Origin: Rhodococcus marinonascens NBRC 14363
GTDB taxonomy: Bacteria; Actinomycetota; Actinomycetes; Mycobacteriales; Mycobacteriaceae
Direction of reading: 5' to 3'
Assembly (NCBI RefSeq): GCF_001894885.1
Contig: NZ_BCXB01000019.1
Span: 1 to 64,000, forward strand
Length of the DNA: 64,000 bases
The notes under the pieces are model-generated. The model saw nothing but the letters and a program-made list of their open reading frames with translations. It was not told where the DNA came from and made no database searches. Made by a program: the position numbers and the translations under genes. Each line of letters starts with the position of its first letter. Position 1 is the stretch's first letter. Of the stretch, positions 41,454-50,270 are shown piece by piece.

Positions 41454-42260
41454 ATAGTTCCAGAACTACTGGGCATTGCAAGCAATGCCCCCGCATACGT
41501 TCCGAGTTCGAGGTCGATGCGGGCGCGAGAGCGCTCGCGAATGTGGCCGAGTTCCCCGACGAACGCGAGTGCGGTGGTGTAGTCGTCGTCGGTCAGTGGT
41601 GGCAGGTCAGGTCGTGGCGGTAGGCCGGGTACTCCCGAGCGTGTCCCAGGGTGCAAGTTGGCTCGGGTTTTCCGACGTTGATTCCCAACACGGGTTGTCG
41701 ACAAGCACCAGGCCTACTCGGTCAGCTACTACGGATCTTCCGATTGTGTACATGGAGAACCGCCTGGTGCAGGGCCCTAGTAGGAGCCCGGTAGCAAGAA
41801 ACACGATCATGAACGCATAGTCCCTGTTGGCCACGAACCACACCAGCAATCCGAGCGCCAGCACCAGGTGAATATGTCAATCTCATTCAGGTCCAGTAGG
41901 GCGGCTTGATCCGGACCCGCCCTGATGTATGGATCAGGGAGATTGCTGAGCTCGGGTATGAGCGAGTCGGTAGGAGTCCGTGCCGGTTTTGATGGTGTTG
42001 CCGCCGTGGTGGTCGAGACAAGCCTCTTGCTCGACCCTGAGTTCGCGGGCAAGAGTGCGGACAGGATTCCTGAGAAGCGGGCAGAAGTTCGCCGCCTGCT
42101 CAGGGTGATGATCGATACCTAGATCGACCGCGCCGGCGCAGAGAACGTCTGTGGCTGGATTCTCCGCCGAGGGACACCCTCGCGTTCAGATGATGACCGT
42201 TCCGATGACCATCGACGGCAAGCTTTCGATGAAACAGGTCTTACGGCTCCACGTGCACCT
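41454..42260. other. 800-bp degenerate stretch with overlapping minus-strand fragments
   Basis: On the minus strand 41807-42052 (MPANSGSSKRLVSTTTAATP, ending near DLNEIDIFT) runs into a second frame at 41607-41864 with a clear membrane helix (LALGLLVWFVANRDYAFMIV). Together they look like one small membrane-protein gene split by a frameshift near 41860. A further minus frame at 41450-41704 (ALAFVGELGHIRERSRARID) has coding-like composition. Nothing is intact enough to name. Confidence 0.3.
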
Positions 42261-42440
42261 GACCGGACTCCGGACCTCGACGAGGATTTTTCTGACGGAC
42301 TGGCCGTGCACTGGTGGATACCGCACTACCTGCCACACTGGACGACGTCAGACCGATCCGAAGCTCGCTACGGTTTCATACCGGGCGCGGTCGAATTGCG
42401 GATCAGCCGTGGGCACGTTGACCGATGGCCGCTTTGTTGA
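42261..42440 (+). pseudogene. fragment of a glycoside hydrolase family 16-like gene
   Basis: The frame reads DLDEDFSDGLAVHWWIPHYL, PHWTTSDRSEARYGF and PGAVELRI. This is the N-terminal strand set of GH16-type beta-glucanase-like proteins of actinobacteria (F-x-D...W-x-P-H-Y-L-P-H-W...R-Y). The catalytic E-x-D-x-x-E region is missing; the frame stops at 42440 after an unrelated end. Its 3' tail overlaps the YdeI gene. Confidence 0.5.
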
Positions 42441-43023
42441 CGATATGGGCGATTCGACCTGCCCGTGTTGCGTCTCGAGCGGCACTGACGATCCACCACA
42501 GCATCTGTTTGCGGGCGCTGGGCGGAAAACTGTCCCAGTTGCTTCGAGCTCGCGGGTCTCGGTCCAGCGCTGCCGTTAAGTCAGGTGGTTCCTCGAGGTC
42601 TTCGACTTGGTCGGAAATCGTCCACCAACCGTTGGATTTCGCGGCAGCAATGGCGTGGCGACCAGCGTCGGTCATGAGGCCATGCTTCTCCATATCGGCT
42701 GCGCGTTCGCGGTTGAGCCGGGTCCAGGAACTCTTGCGTCTACGTGGCGTGAACAGCTGCAGGCCGCGCTCTTCGTCGAGGATGGTGTTGGTGGAGTCGA
42801 TCCAACCAAAGCAGATGGCTTCCTCGACGGCCCGGGGGTAGGGGCAGCGTGGTCGGCTGGTGGTGTTACGCCAGGAGCACAACCACCCTCCTCGGGCTGA
42901 CGTGTGGTTGTGCGTCAGCCAAGTTCGCCACTGTTCCCGAGTCTCGGCGTGGATGATCGGGTAGTCGAACTTCCACGTTGGGGGGTGGACGGAAGCCGGT
43001 GGCGATGATTCCGAATTGGTCAC
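42403..43023 (-). CDS. YdeI/OmpD-associated family protein, 206 aa
   Basis: REQWRTWLTHNHTSARGGWL, YPRAVEEAICFGWIDSTNTI and FTPRRRKSSWTRLNRERAAD are typical of the YdeI (bacteriocin-protection) family, as is the helical C-terminus WDSFPPSARKQMLWWIVSA. GTG 43023. Cytosolic; the biochemical role is unknown. It follows a WYL regulator gene transcribed in the same direction with a 134-base gap. Confidence 0.8.
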   Translation of the reverse strand: MTNSESSPPASVHPPTWKFDYPIIHAETREQWRTWLTHNHTSARGGWLCSWRNTTSRPRCPYPRAVEEAICFGWIDSTNTILDEERGLQLFTPRRRKSSWTRLNRERAADMEKHGLMTDAGRHAIAAAKSNGWWTISDQVEDLEEPPDLTAALDRDPRARSNWDSFPPSARKQMLWWIVSAARDATRAGRIAHIVNKAAIGQRAHG

Positions 43024-43157
43024 TTACTCTCCCAGCTCAGAGGGAAACGGATACGTGTCTCGATAGACGAGGGACCGGCGTAGGGAACACGACCGCGAAC
43101 TCGTCCCAGTGGCGACCTGGACATGCATGGCCTTGTCGCGCAATCCTCTTCTGGTCG

Positions 43158-44123
43158 TCACGGTGGCGAGACTCTGAGGTGAAGGGCGAGCTGCCTGACG
43201 GTGTCGGCGAGCTCGGCTGGTTCGATGACGACCACTGGGGCGGTGAGCGCAATGCGAGCAACCGTCATGGTGAGCCGGCCGAGATCTTCGCTGCGGATCT
43301 GGACAAGACAGGAGTCCGCTTGCACCTCGATTGGTGTGTGGTCAATCCATCGGAGCACACCCTCAAGGTCAGCGAACGTGGCTTGGATGGCGAGTCTCGC
43401 ATCGTGGTGACGGGGTGTCGAGCCGACTGAGCTCGCGACGAAGCTCGCCGCATCACCGCCCGGGATCTCACGTGGCGTGAAATGACTGCCCGCCAGCCAG
43501 GGCTCCCAGAGCCGGTCCAGTCGAAACATTCGCCACCCACCACGATGTTGGTCCCATGCTACGAGATACCAACGACGTCCTGCCGTGACAAGGCGGTGCG
43601 GCTCGACCAGCCGTCTGCTGCTCTCGCCATCACCTCGCCGATAGTCAAAACGCACGTGCTCATGGTCGCGACATGCCGCGGCGAGCACACTGAGCGCTTC
43701 GGGGTCAACAATGTCGTCGTCGGCCCGCCGCATCGAAGTGACGCTCGAATGCAGCGCCGACACACGTCGGCGCAGGCGATGGGGCAGGAGTGTTTCGATC
43801 TTCGTCAGCGCGCGCAGCGACGTTTCTTCGATGCCGCTGATGGCGGCCTCAGCGGCGTAGCGCAGCCCGACGGCTACCGCGACGGCCTCGTCATCGTCGA
43901 GGACCAGAGGCGGCACGTGCGCCCCCGTTGCAAGTCGGTAGCCCCCGTATTTTCCGGACGTGGAATCGACCGGATAGCCCAGATCGCGTAGGCGATCGAT
44001 GTCACGGCGCACCGTTCGCTCCGTGACCTCGAGGCGTGCGGAGAGCTCGGCACAGTGCCAGAAACGATGGGTCTGAAGGAGCGACAGCAGTTGCAGTGCT
44101 CGGCCTGTGGGATCGTTACGCAT
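43158..44123 (-). CDS. YafY-type HTH/WYL transcriptional regulator, 321 aa
   Basis: N-terminal DeoR-like winged helix (LLSLLQTHRFWHCAELSARL; TERTVRRDIDRLRDLGYPVD) and a WYL ligand-binding domain with RLVTAGRRWYLVAWDQ near residue 190, plus a WCX end. ATG 44123. Divergent from the epoxide-hydrolase-like gene at 44234, which it may regulate from the shared 110-base promoter region. Confidence 0.85.
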   Translation of the reverse strand: MRNDPTGRALQLLSLLQTHRFWHCAELSARLEVTERTVRRDIDRLRDLGYPVDSTSGKYGGYRLATGAHVPPLVLDDDEAVAVAVGLRYAAEAAISGIEETSLRALTKIETLLPHRLRRRVSALHSSVTSMRRADDDIVDPEALSVLAAACRDHEHVRFDYRRGDGESSRRLVEPHRLVTAGRRWYLVAWDQHRGGWRMFRLDRLWEPWLAGSHFTPREIPGGDAASFVASSVGSTPRHHDARLAIQATFADLEGVLRWIDHTPIEVQADSCLVQIRSEDLGRLTMTVARIALTAPVVVIEPAELADTVRQLALHLRVSPP

Positions 44124-44233
44124 TTCTTCAGCTTGCCAACGATCTAGGACTTCATTTGTCCACGATGCTCCCTATCGTCGGAGCAACCGGTCGATCCGTA
44201 CACAAGATCGGTAGTCAACCCAAAGGAGCATCC

Positions 44234-45175
44234 GTGAATCCATCCGACTTTCCCAAGCCTGTCCGTATCCCAGTCAACGGCGTGGAACTGGAAGTCTTTG
44301 AAGCAGGGCGACAAAATGCCGGGAAACCCATCGTGCTGTGTCACGGCTTCCCAGAGCATGCGTTTTCGTGGCGCCATCAGGTGCCCGCCCTTGTCGCGGC
44401 GGGCTACCACGTCATCGTCCCGAACCAGCGCGGCTACGGCAACTCATCCCGTCCGACCGAAGTAACGGACTATGACATTGAACATTTGTCGGGTGATCTC
44501 GTCGGACTTCTCGATCACTACGGCTACGAGGATGCCACCTTTGTCGGTCATGATTGGGGTGCCTTTGTCGTTTGGGGACTGACCCTGTTGCATCCGAACC
44601 GTGTAAATAGGGTGATCAACCTGAGCTTGCCTTACCAGGAGCGCGGAGAAAAACCCTGGATCGAGTTCATGGAAGCCGTGCTTGGCAGTGACTTCTATTT
44701 CGTCCACTTCAACCGGCAGCCGGGTGTCGCGGACGCCGTGTTCGAAGAGAACACATTCCAGTTCCTTCGCAACCTGTACCGGAAGAACGAGCCCCTCAAG
44801 GAGCCTCAACCGGGCATGGCGCTGATCGATCTCGCCAGAGCAGAAACACCACTCGGTGAGCCTCTGATGAGCGATAGCGAACTGGCCGTTTTCGTCTCCG
44901 CCTTCGAATCGACAGGGTTCACGGGCAGCATCAACTGGTACAGAAACCTCGATCGCAACTGGCGCCTGTTGGCGGATGTGGACCCGATCATCCAGCAGCC
45001 CGCGCTCATGATCTATGGCGACCGGGATGCGGTCGCGAGGTCTGAAAACCTGGCAGAGTTCGTGCCCAATGTTGAAGTGGTCAATCTCGATTGCGGTCAT
45101 TGGATCCAACAGGAAAGGCCGGAAGAAACAAACCAAGCGATTTTGAAATGGCTGGACCAGCAGGATGCCACCTAG
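44234..45175 (+). CDS. alpha/beta hydrolase, epoxide hydrolase-like, 313 aa
   Basis: An alpha/beta hydrolase with the oxyanion motif CHGFPEHAFSW (HGFPE), nucleophile elbow GHDWGAFV with aspartate (as in epoxide hydrolases and haloalkane dehalogenases), and the terminal GHWIQQERPEE with catalytic histidine. Cap-domain tyrosines NWYRN fit epoxide hydrolase. GTG 44234 is backed by AAAGGAG just upstream; longer frames are not. It probably opens an epoxide by a covalent aspartyl ester. A hairpin terminator follows. Confidence 0.85.
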   Translation: MNPSDFPKPVRIPVNGVELEVFEAGRQNAGKPIVLCHGFPEHAFSWRHQVPALVAAGYHVIVPNQRGYGNSSRPTEVTDYDIEHLSGDLVGLLDHYGYEDATFVGHDWGAFVVWGLTLLHPNRVNRVINLSLPYQERGEKPWIEFMEAVLGSDFYFVHFNRQPGVADAVFEENTFQFLRNLYRKNEPLKEPQPGMALIDLARAETPLGEPLMSDSELAVFVSAFESTGFTGSINWYRNLDRNWRLLADVDPIIQQPALMIYGDRDAVARSENLAEFVPNVEVVNLDCGHWIQQERPEETNQAILKWLDQQDAT

Positions 45176-45248
45176 TCCCAGAAGCGTTTCAAGGTTGAGC
45201 ATGCCCTCCGGCTTGAACGGAACAAATCGACCGTAGTGCACACGAGTG

Positions 45249-45294
45249 CAGGCGGCGTGCACGGGAAAGTTTATCCTCCCGTGCACGCCGCCTG
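45249..45294. terminator. 17-bp perfect inverted repeat, terminator-like
   Basis: Arms CAGGCGGCGTGCACGGG (45249-45265) and its complement (45278-45294) flank the loop AAAGTTTATCCT. It lies 74 bases beyond the hydrolase stop. Confidence 0.75.
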
Positions 45295-45600
45295 GTCGGG
45301 CAGAAAGGCGTCGATTCGTTCGCCACCCAGCATCGGTGAGCCATCGTTGTACGGGCGTCGGCACGCCGTCCTTGCCGTCGACACCGACCACGAGTTCTCC
45401 GACGAGGACGGGGTCGAAGGGAACGTCTGGATCTCGGGGCAGGTGCGGTAGGTATCGTCCGAGGCGGCCGAGCCGCCACATCACCAGCATGTCCCATGAA
45501 TCTCGACGCGGCGCGGGCGGCGACAGTAGATCGATCGGTAGCCCGAATCTGCCGCGCAATCTGGTTTGCGCAGCTAGCCTCCCGTGAAGAACATGCAAGT
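45295..45600 (-). pseudogene. coding-like remnant of unknown family
   Basis: Read leftward, the frame gives PIDLLSPPAPRRDSWDMLVM, WRLGRLGRYLPHLPRDPDVP, FDPVLVGELVVGVDGKDGVP and TPVQRWLTDAGWRTNRRLS. This is balanced, protein-like composition unlike the flanking shadow sequence, but it has no start and is open into unrelated sequence at both ends. I cannot name the family; likely a gene fragment. Confidence 0.35.
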
Positions 45601-45633
45601 CGGTATGTTCTTCGTGTATACGAAAGGCTCTCT

Positions 45634-46163
45634 GTGAAAATACTCGCCAGAACGGGTGTTTTAGCCGTCGCTGTTGCTGCGGCCGCCAGGCAGCTGCCAC
45701 TGCCGAGGTCGTGCAGAACCCCACCATGGAGTCTGTCACCGAACTGCAGACGACCTTGAAGTCCCAGGGCATCACCCCGGAGGTCAGCACCGGCAAGGGT
45801 GTGCAGAAGAAGGAATACGACGTGACCCAACCCGGGGGGCCTCGGGTCGTCATCGAGACCACTGGGCCGGCGCCTTTGGCGCCGGGCGAGATCGCTCCGA
45901 AGCTCCGCGCGGGGGTCGGCAGCGGAATCTATCTCTACCTGAACCAAACGGATCAGAAAGTGCTGGCCACCGCTGGCGCAGCGGCGCTGGGTGTCGCCGT
46001 CTGCGCCATTCCGTATATCGGCCAAGCCGGCTGCGCGAGTGCGGTGGGTGCGTTGGTCGGCGCGGCCGCGTACATTGCAGCGAACGGCATTTGTCGCCCA
46101 GGTGAGTTAGAGATCAACTATGCGGACTTCCCTAACCCACTCCCTTCATTCAAATGCGTCTGA
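45634..46163 (+). pseudogene. secreted protein gene with a frameshift in the signal peptide
   Basis: GTG 45634 with AAAGG upstream starts a signal peptide (MKILARTGVLAVAVAAAA) that runs out of frame near 45690. The other frame continues naturally as AAATAEVVQNPTMESV, with a cleavage site at ATA-EVV, to a stop at 46163. One base appears to be missing in the Ala-rich run. The mature ~150 residues include a C-terminal glycine/alanine-rich hydrophobic region (AAALGVAVCAIPYIGQAGCA) and four cysteines. It resembles small secreted actinobacterial proteins of unknown role. A sequencing error cannot be excluded. The product from ATG 45711 alone would lack a signal. Confidence 0.5.
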
Positions 46164-46375
46164 GGAAAATGCGTCTGAGGAAAAACGAGGTTCAAGGCCT
46201 GACCGCTGGTTTGGTGGTTCTGACGATAGGTTCGGTCGTCGCTGGTGCGCAGTTCCGTTCCTGGTCCGTGGTCGCGCAGATCGTCATCGTGGGGCTCATC
46301 TTCGGTGCCGCAACGCTTGTGGCGGTTCGTCTACTGATCTCGCCGAAGGACGAACAACCGAAGAAGAAGGAGTGA
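46154..46375 (+). CDS. small membrane protein, 73 or 68 aa
   Basis: Two hydrophobic helices (LTAGLVVLTIGSVVAGAQF; VVAQIVIVGLIFGAATLVAV) and a lysine-rich tail (PKDEQPKKKE). The start region carries a 15-base tandem duplication (46154-46168 and 46169-46183), giving MRLRKMRLRK. The second ATG (46169) has GAGG from the first copy upstream and may be the real start. The first copy also contains the stop of the preceding secreted-protein gene, so the two are translationally linked. Confidence 0.55.
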   Translation: MRLRKMRLRKNEVQGLTAGLVVLTIGSVVAGAQFRSWSVVAQIVIVGLIFGAATLVAVRLLISPKDEQPKKKE

Positions 46376-46868
46376 CAGCTGCCTCAGCTCGTGAGGCAAT
46401 GGCCTGTTCACACCGAGTCAGACTCACCGATGTCAATGCGGTTCCCCCGTTCATCGGACAGTCCCACGGCGAACATGACAGGTCGGTGTTTTGACGTGAG
46501 TTGTGCGGTCGTCAGGTGAAATGGCGGCCCCATCCCATGTCGTAGGCCCGTTCTACACTGCTGGCGCGACGAGAAAGAGGTCGCCGCACACTGCCTTGGC
46601 CGACAGGGAACATTCCCTGTCGGCCCTGATTCGAGAAGTTTCTCGGATCGGCGGGGTGTGGCGACCTTTTCCTGTTCTACCGGCGCAGCGGCGGGGTCCT
46701 AGATTGCGTGCGCCACGGCACCGCGGTCGGCTTGCCCGTGGAGCTCGGTTTCCTGCTCGAACGCGATCTCACTCTCTTCGCCGGGGCCTTCCCGCCGCGT
46801 TGACAAACACGCCCGTCCCGGACAACCCTGTCAGACCCCCGCCCTACCGTCAGGTCGGCGGTAACAGT
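46376..46868. other. 490-bp stretch with an inverted repeat and a gene scrap
   Basis: A 13-base perfect inverted repeat (46598-46610 and 46613-46625, arm GGCCGACAGGGAA) may be a terminator. After it, one plus frame (FYRRSGGVLDCVRHGTAVGL, then VELGFLLERDLTLFAGAF, stop near 46803) looks like the end of a lost gene that I cannot identify. No intact gene. Confidence 0.35.
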
Positions 46869-47145
46869 ATGGCGCGCACAGGAAGACCGATCGTGACAGC
46901 ACTCGACGCTCTCCCCTTCCCGGGGATCGCCGCGAGACCCTCCCTCACCGGCGGTGAGCAGCTGACCCTGATCGGAGTGCCCCAACCTGCGCGCATCCCC
47001 CACCATCTGTGGCAGCAATGGCTCGACGATCCCCACGTCGTAGCCCGTTTCGTAGCGAAACGCTACCGGCGCCGCGATCACCAATGCTGGCCCTGGCTCG
47101 GAGCCGTCTCCTCCACCGGGCACGGTTCCTTCCGTGCCGCAGCGA
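46869..47145 (+). pseudogene. HNH-endonuclease-like gene, 3'-truncated by an IS fragment
   Basis: From ATG 46869 the frame reads MARTGRPIVTALDALPFPGI, HHLWQQWLDDPHVVARFVAK and the typical HNH lead-in CWPWLGAVSSTGHGSFRA. The HNH residues themselves should follow but are cut off near 47140, where sequence of an ISAs1-type transposase begins on the other strand. Confidence 0.5.
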
Positions 47146-47698
47146 CCTCGGGGGCCTTCACCGTGCACCGCTCCCGCCGCCCGTGCCCGACCATTGAGGA
47201 CGCGACCGGAATGCCGTTCCACGGCAATGCTTTCAACCGAGACAACAGGGACGGCTGATTGTTCTTGACGGTGAACACGTAGTGCCCACCCCGGCCGACG
47301 ATGTAGTCGGCTGCGCCCCGTTGGCGGTGCAGGGCGTCCGCGGTGACGGCGACATCGGAGAGATCGAGCGGGTCGAGCAGTGCGGTGAGCCTCGGAATCT
47401 CGTTGATCTTCGCACCAACCTCGACCAGCCCGAGCACCACCCCGGTGTCATGGTCGAGTGTGGCCAGCCGATGCGTCAGGCACCCGGCCGCATCTCTCGC
47501 GCCGCGCAGGGTCTTGCCGTCGACGGCGATCACCCGACGCGCCCCGGCACACGTCGCCGGTAGCGCCAACCCCAGGATCGCCGGCAACCTGTGCCGGATA
47601 CCACGGCGGGCGCGAGGATCCGGCACCCGTGTGAGCGTATCGAAGATCCCCGCGTCGAACACGGTCACGGGCATGGGAGAAGATTGGGCTGCGGGCAC
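47135..47698 (-). mobile_element. ISAs1-family transposase, broken remnant
   Basis: Read leftward from 47698, VPDPRARRGIRHRLPAILGL is followed at once by RRVIAVDGKTLRGARDAAG, so the central ~80 residues are deleted. ADALHRQRGAADYIVGRGGH and YVFTVKNNQPSLLSRLKALP then follow to a cut near 47140. The catalytic first aspartate motif (AVDGKTLRG) remains, but the gene cannot make a working transposase. The outer IS end probably lies near 47820 (GAACTGCGAATTCAGCG on the minus strand), beyond the start codon; I see no target duplication. Confidence 0.65.
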
Positions 47699-47912
47699 GG
47701 TGCGTTCCTCGTGATGGTGCTTGTATAGGAACTCGAATCATCCCCGAGACTGTCGTGCCCGCCCGAATCCACATCCTCGGACCACCAACCCGACGCTGAA
47801 TTCGCAGTTCAGGGCACCCCACTCACGACTTTGCCGGAGCCCTGGTTTCTCGCCGAGCGCATACTGCGAAAGCAGGATACGATCTGGCTCGTTGACGAGT
47901 GAAGGTAAATCA

Positions 47913-48602
47913 ATGGTAAACAAAAGAAATACTGCACTTCTTGTCATAGATATGCAGAAGGAAAGTAAATACGGTATCGAGCACATGCAGGAAGCGGTGG
48001 ATTCCGCCGAATCCCTGATCGATGCCTGCCGATCGTTGTCGGTCCCGGTCATTTACACCAGACACGTCAGCCGAGTAGACGGTGCGGGACTGATCAATAA
48101 CGAGGTTGTCGATGATTCGGGGAAACCCATTTTTTACCGGTCCGATACCGAGAATCTCGAGGTGATTGACCAACTCAGGCCGCATTCCGGGGAGGTCGTG
48201 ATCGACAAGTATCGGTGGAGTGGATTCCACGAGACTTCCCTGGATCTCATGCTTCGTACCCAGAAAATTGAAACAGTGATTGTGATCGGATTTACGACCG
48301 ATTGCTGCGTATTGACCACCGTGTTCGATGCCTTCTCCCGCAACTATGATGTCGTACTGGTGAAGGATGCTTGCGCGGCCACCAATTCTGGTGCCCACAA
48401 GGCGGCAATTCTGAACATGGCGAATTGGACTTACGGGATCGAAATCATCGACTCCGGTGAACTGATCAACAAGATGTCCGGGTCCGCGTTCACATCGTGG
48501 AAGGCAACCGCACCTGATCTGGTCGCCTACTCGAGCAAGAGGATCGACGACGCCTATGAGTCTCTCTCGGCAGAATTCAAGGGAGACGTATTCAATGACT
48601 GA
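47913..48602 (+). CDS. isochorismatase-like cysteine hydrolase, 229 aa
   Basis: Cysteine hydrolase fold with its triad: Asp in LLVIDMQKESKYG, Lys in VVIDKYRWSGFHETS and the nucleophile in IGFTTDCCVLTTVFDAF. It may hydrolyse an amide (biuret-, nicotinamide- or N-carbamoyl-type); the chain is about 30 residues longer than the core family, with a polar C-terminal extension. GAAGG lies before ATG 47913. Base composition is AT-richer than its surroundings and an IS remnant is adjacent, suggesting transfer. Its stop overlaps the next small gene, which leads to a nucleobase-type permease. Confidence 0.8.
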   Translation: MVNKRNTALLVIDMQKESKYGIEHMQEAVDSAESLIDACRSLSVPVIYTRHVSRVDGAGLINNEVVDDSGKPIFYRSDTENLEVIDQLRPHSGEVVIDKYRWSGFHETSLDLMLRTQKIETVIVIGFTTDCCVLTTVFDAFSRNYDVVLVKDACAATNSGAHKAAILNMANWTYGIEIIDSGELINKMSGSAFTSWKATAPDLVAYSSKRIDDAYESLSAEFKGDVFND

Positions 48603-48741
48603 GTATGATCAGGGTGCGAACGTCGATCCCGATGAATCCACTGATCTTACGAGAACCGATCAAGTTCTGATGCTGGTATTGGCTGTAACCCCCATCGCCC
48701 TTTCGACCTGGTGGTACATCGCGCAGGGGATACCGGCGTGA
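48595..48741 (+). CDS. 48-residue single-pass membrane peptide
   Basis: An acidic N-terminus (MTEYDQGANVDPDESTDLTR) and one membrane helix (VLMLVLAVTPIALSTWWYIA). ATG 48595 lies inside the end of the hydrolase gene, and its TGA overlaps the GTG of the permease gene as GTGA. Such tight packing indicates a real gene, likely a small accessory subunit of the permease. I know no name for it. Confidence 0.7.
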   Translation: MTEYDQGANVDPDESTDLTRTDQVLMLVLAVTPIALSTWWYIAQGIPA

Positions 48742-50225
48742 GTGGTGAAGCTTCCACGTCCCTACCGCTGAAGAAATCGCAACGCTACGCCGGTTTCTTC
48801 TCGATCTTCTGGCTGTGGGCCGGAGGCAATGTTCTGCTTACGAACTTCATCTCCGGATCTTCGTATGCCAGCGGTCTCGGATTTCGGAATATGCTGGTGA
48901 TCACTGTCACCGGATTCATGCTCGGATTCGCCTTCTGCTCATGGAATTCTCAGCGCAGTGCGCGATACGGAATCGATGAGATCGTGTCGCTGCGCCCGAC
49001 ATTCGGCCATCGAGGTTCCGCATATGGAACGATGGTTCTCGTCTGTATCAATTTTGGCTGGGTCGGAATTCTGGCTGCGCTCGCTGGTACAGCCACGCAG
49101 ATCGTGGCCAATGGCCAGGGAGTCAGCTTCGCAGGCGACTACTACGTGTATTCGATCGGTGCGGGTATCGTCATTCCGTTGCTCATCGTCGCCTACAGTC
49201 AAAAGGCTGCGTTCACGGTTTCGCGGTTGGTTGTGCCGCTACTGGTGGCCTTCATTGGGTATATCGTCGTCAGACTGTTCATCGATGGTCATATGCCGAC
49301 GATAGTGAACAAACCCGGTGACGGAAGTTCCGATTGGGCGATTGCATTCGAAATCATCTTTGCCTTTTCGATATCTTGGTTCCCCTACCTTGGATCGTGG
49401 AACAGATTTTCCAAAACCGAGAAATCGAGTTTTTGGGGAACATACCTCGGGTTGTTGGTGACCGGTGTCATGTTTGCCGTCGTGGGCGGCATGGCGACGC
49501 TGGCAACCGGAGAGATTGATCCAGCCATTTGGGCCAATCAACTAGACCTAGGATTGGTGTCTCTACTCATCATCGTTCTCGGCACCATTACGTCGGTCAC
49601 GCATCTTCTCGGTTCGGGGTCGATGGGTATTCTGAGCACTTTCCCAGGCACAAACTACAGAATTGTGTGTGTGCTGGTCACCGTTCCATCGCTGATATTT
49701 GTCTTCGGTTCATCATTGGAGGGCATCTTCGACACCCTGCTCATCTTTATCGGTTTGCTCGTGGGGCCGTATTGGGCGGTGGCGCTCGTCGACTATTTCT
49801 TCCTTCGCCGACAGCGCATCGATGCGAAAGCGTGCTTCGATACGTCCGGGCCGTATTGGTACAGTCGCGGTTTCAACATCTTGGCTTTCGCAAGCACCGC
49901 GGTCGGGATGATCGTATGGGTGTTCCTCGGTGGTTGGGAGAGCGGCTTTTCGATCCTGACATTCACCGCGGGCCAGGAAGCCTTCGGCTACATCAGTGCC
50001 ACGCTTCCTGCCATGGCCGCGTCGGGCGGGGTCTACTACGTACTTGGTAGGACCGTGATCCCGAAGTTGGGCATGGGCGGGTACGTTGCGCACACGAACG
50101 CCGGTAACTCCGACGACGCTATGGCCGGACCAGCAGTCGAGGTCGGAGGGTCGGGAGAAGGCTCACTAGTCGCTCGAAAGGAAATGACAGCCCCGCCTGG
50201 TACTGGGCATGATCACATTTCGTGA
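48738..50225 (+). CDS. NCS1-family (cytosine/purine-type) permease, 495 aa
   Basis: Twelve-segment transporter of the nucleobase:cation symporter-1 family: the start SQRYAGFFSIFWLWAGGNVL, the loop FGHRGSAYGTMVLVCINFGW, helix 6 SISWFPYLGSWNRFSKTEKS and GPYWAVALVDYFFLRRQRID. GTG 48738 is coupled to the small peptide gene. Probably imports a nucleobase-, hydantoin- or amide-like compound that the isochorismatase-like enzyme then hydrolyses; this is inferred from the operon. Confidence 0.85.
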   Translation: MSGEASTSLPLKKSQRYAGFFSIFWLWAGGNVLLTNFISGSSYASGLGFRNMLVITVTGFMLGFAFCSWNSQRSARYGIDEIVSLRPTFGHRGSAYGTMVLVCINFGWVGILAALAGTATQIVANGQGVSFAGDYYVYSIGAGIVIPLLIVAYSQKAAFTVSRLVVPLLVAFIGYIVVRLFIDGHMPTIVNKPGDGSSDWAIAFEIIFAFSISWFPYLGSWNRFSKTEKSSFWGTYLGLLVTGVMFAVVGGMATLATGEIDPAIWANQLDLGLVSLLIIVLGTITSVTHLLGSGSMGILSTFPGTNYRIVCVLVTVPSLIFVFGSSLEGIFDTLLIFIGLLVGPYWAVALVDYFFLRRQRIDAKACFDTSGPYWYSRGFNILAFASTAVGMIVWVFLGGWESGFSILTFTAGQEAFGYISATLPAMAASGGVYYVLGRTVIPKLGMGGYVAHTNAGNSDDAMAGPAVEVGGSGEGSLVARKEMTAPPGTGHDHIS

Positions 50226-50270
50226 CGGCCATGACTTTCAGGTGGAACCGCGTAGAATCGTCAAGACTGT

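Noticed and set aside
44444-45862. Long minus-strand open frame over the epoxide hydrolase-like gene
   Set aside because: It mirrors the plus-strand hydrolase, which has a ribosome site, HGFPE and GHDWGA motifs. Only the 45.3-45.6 kb portion has independent coding character and is listed separately.
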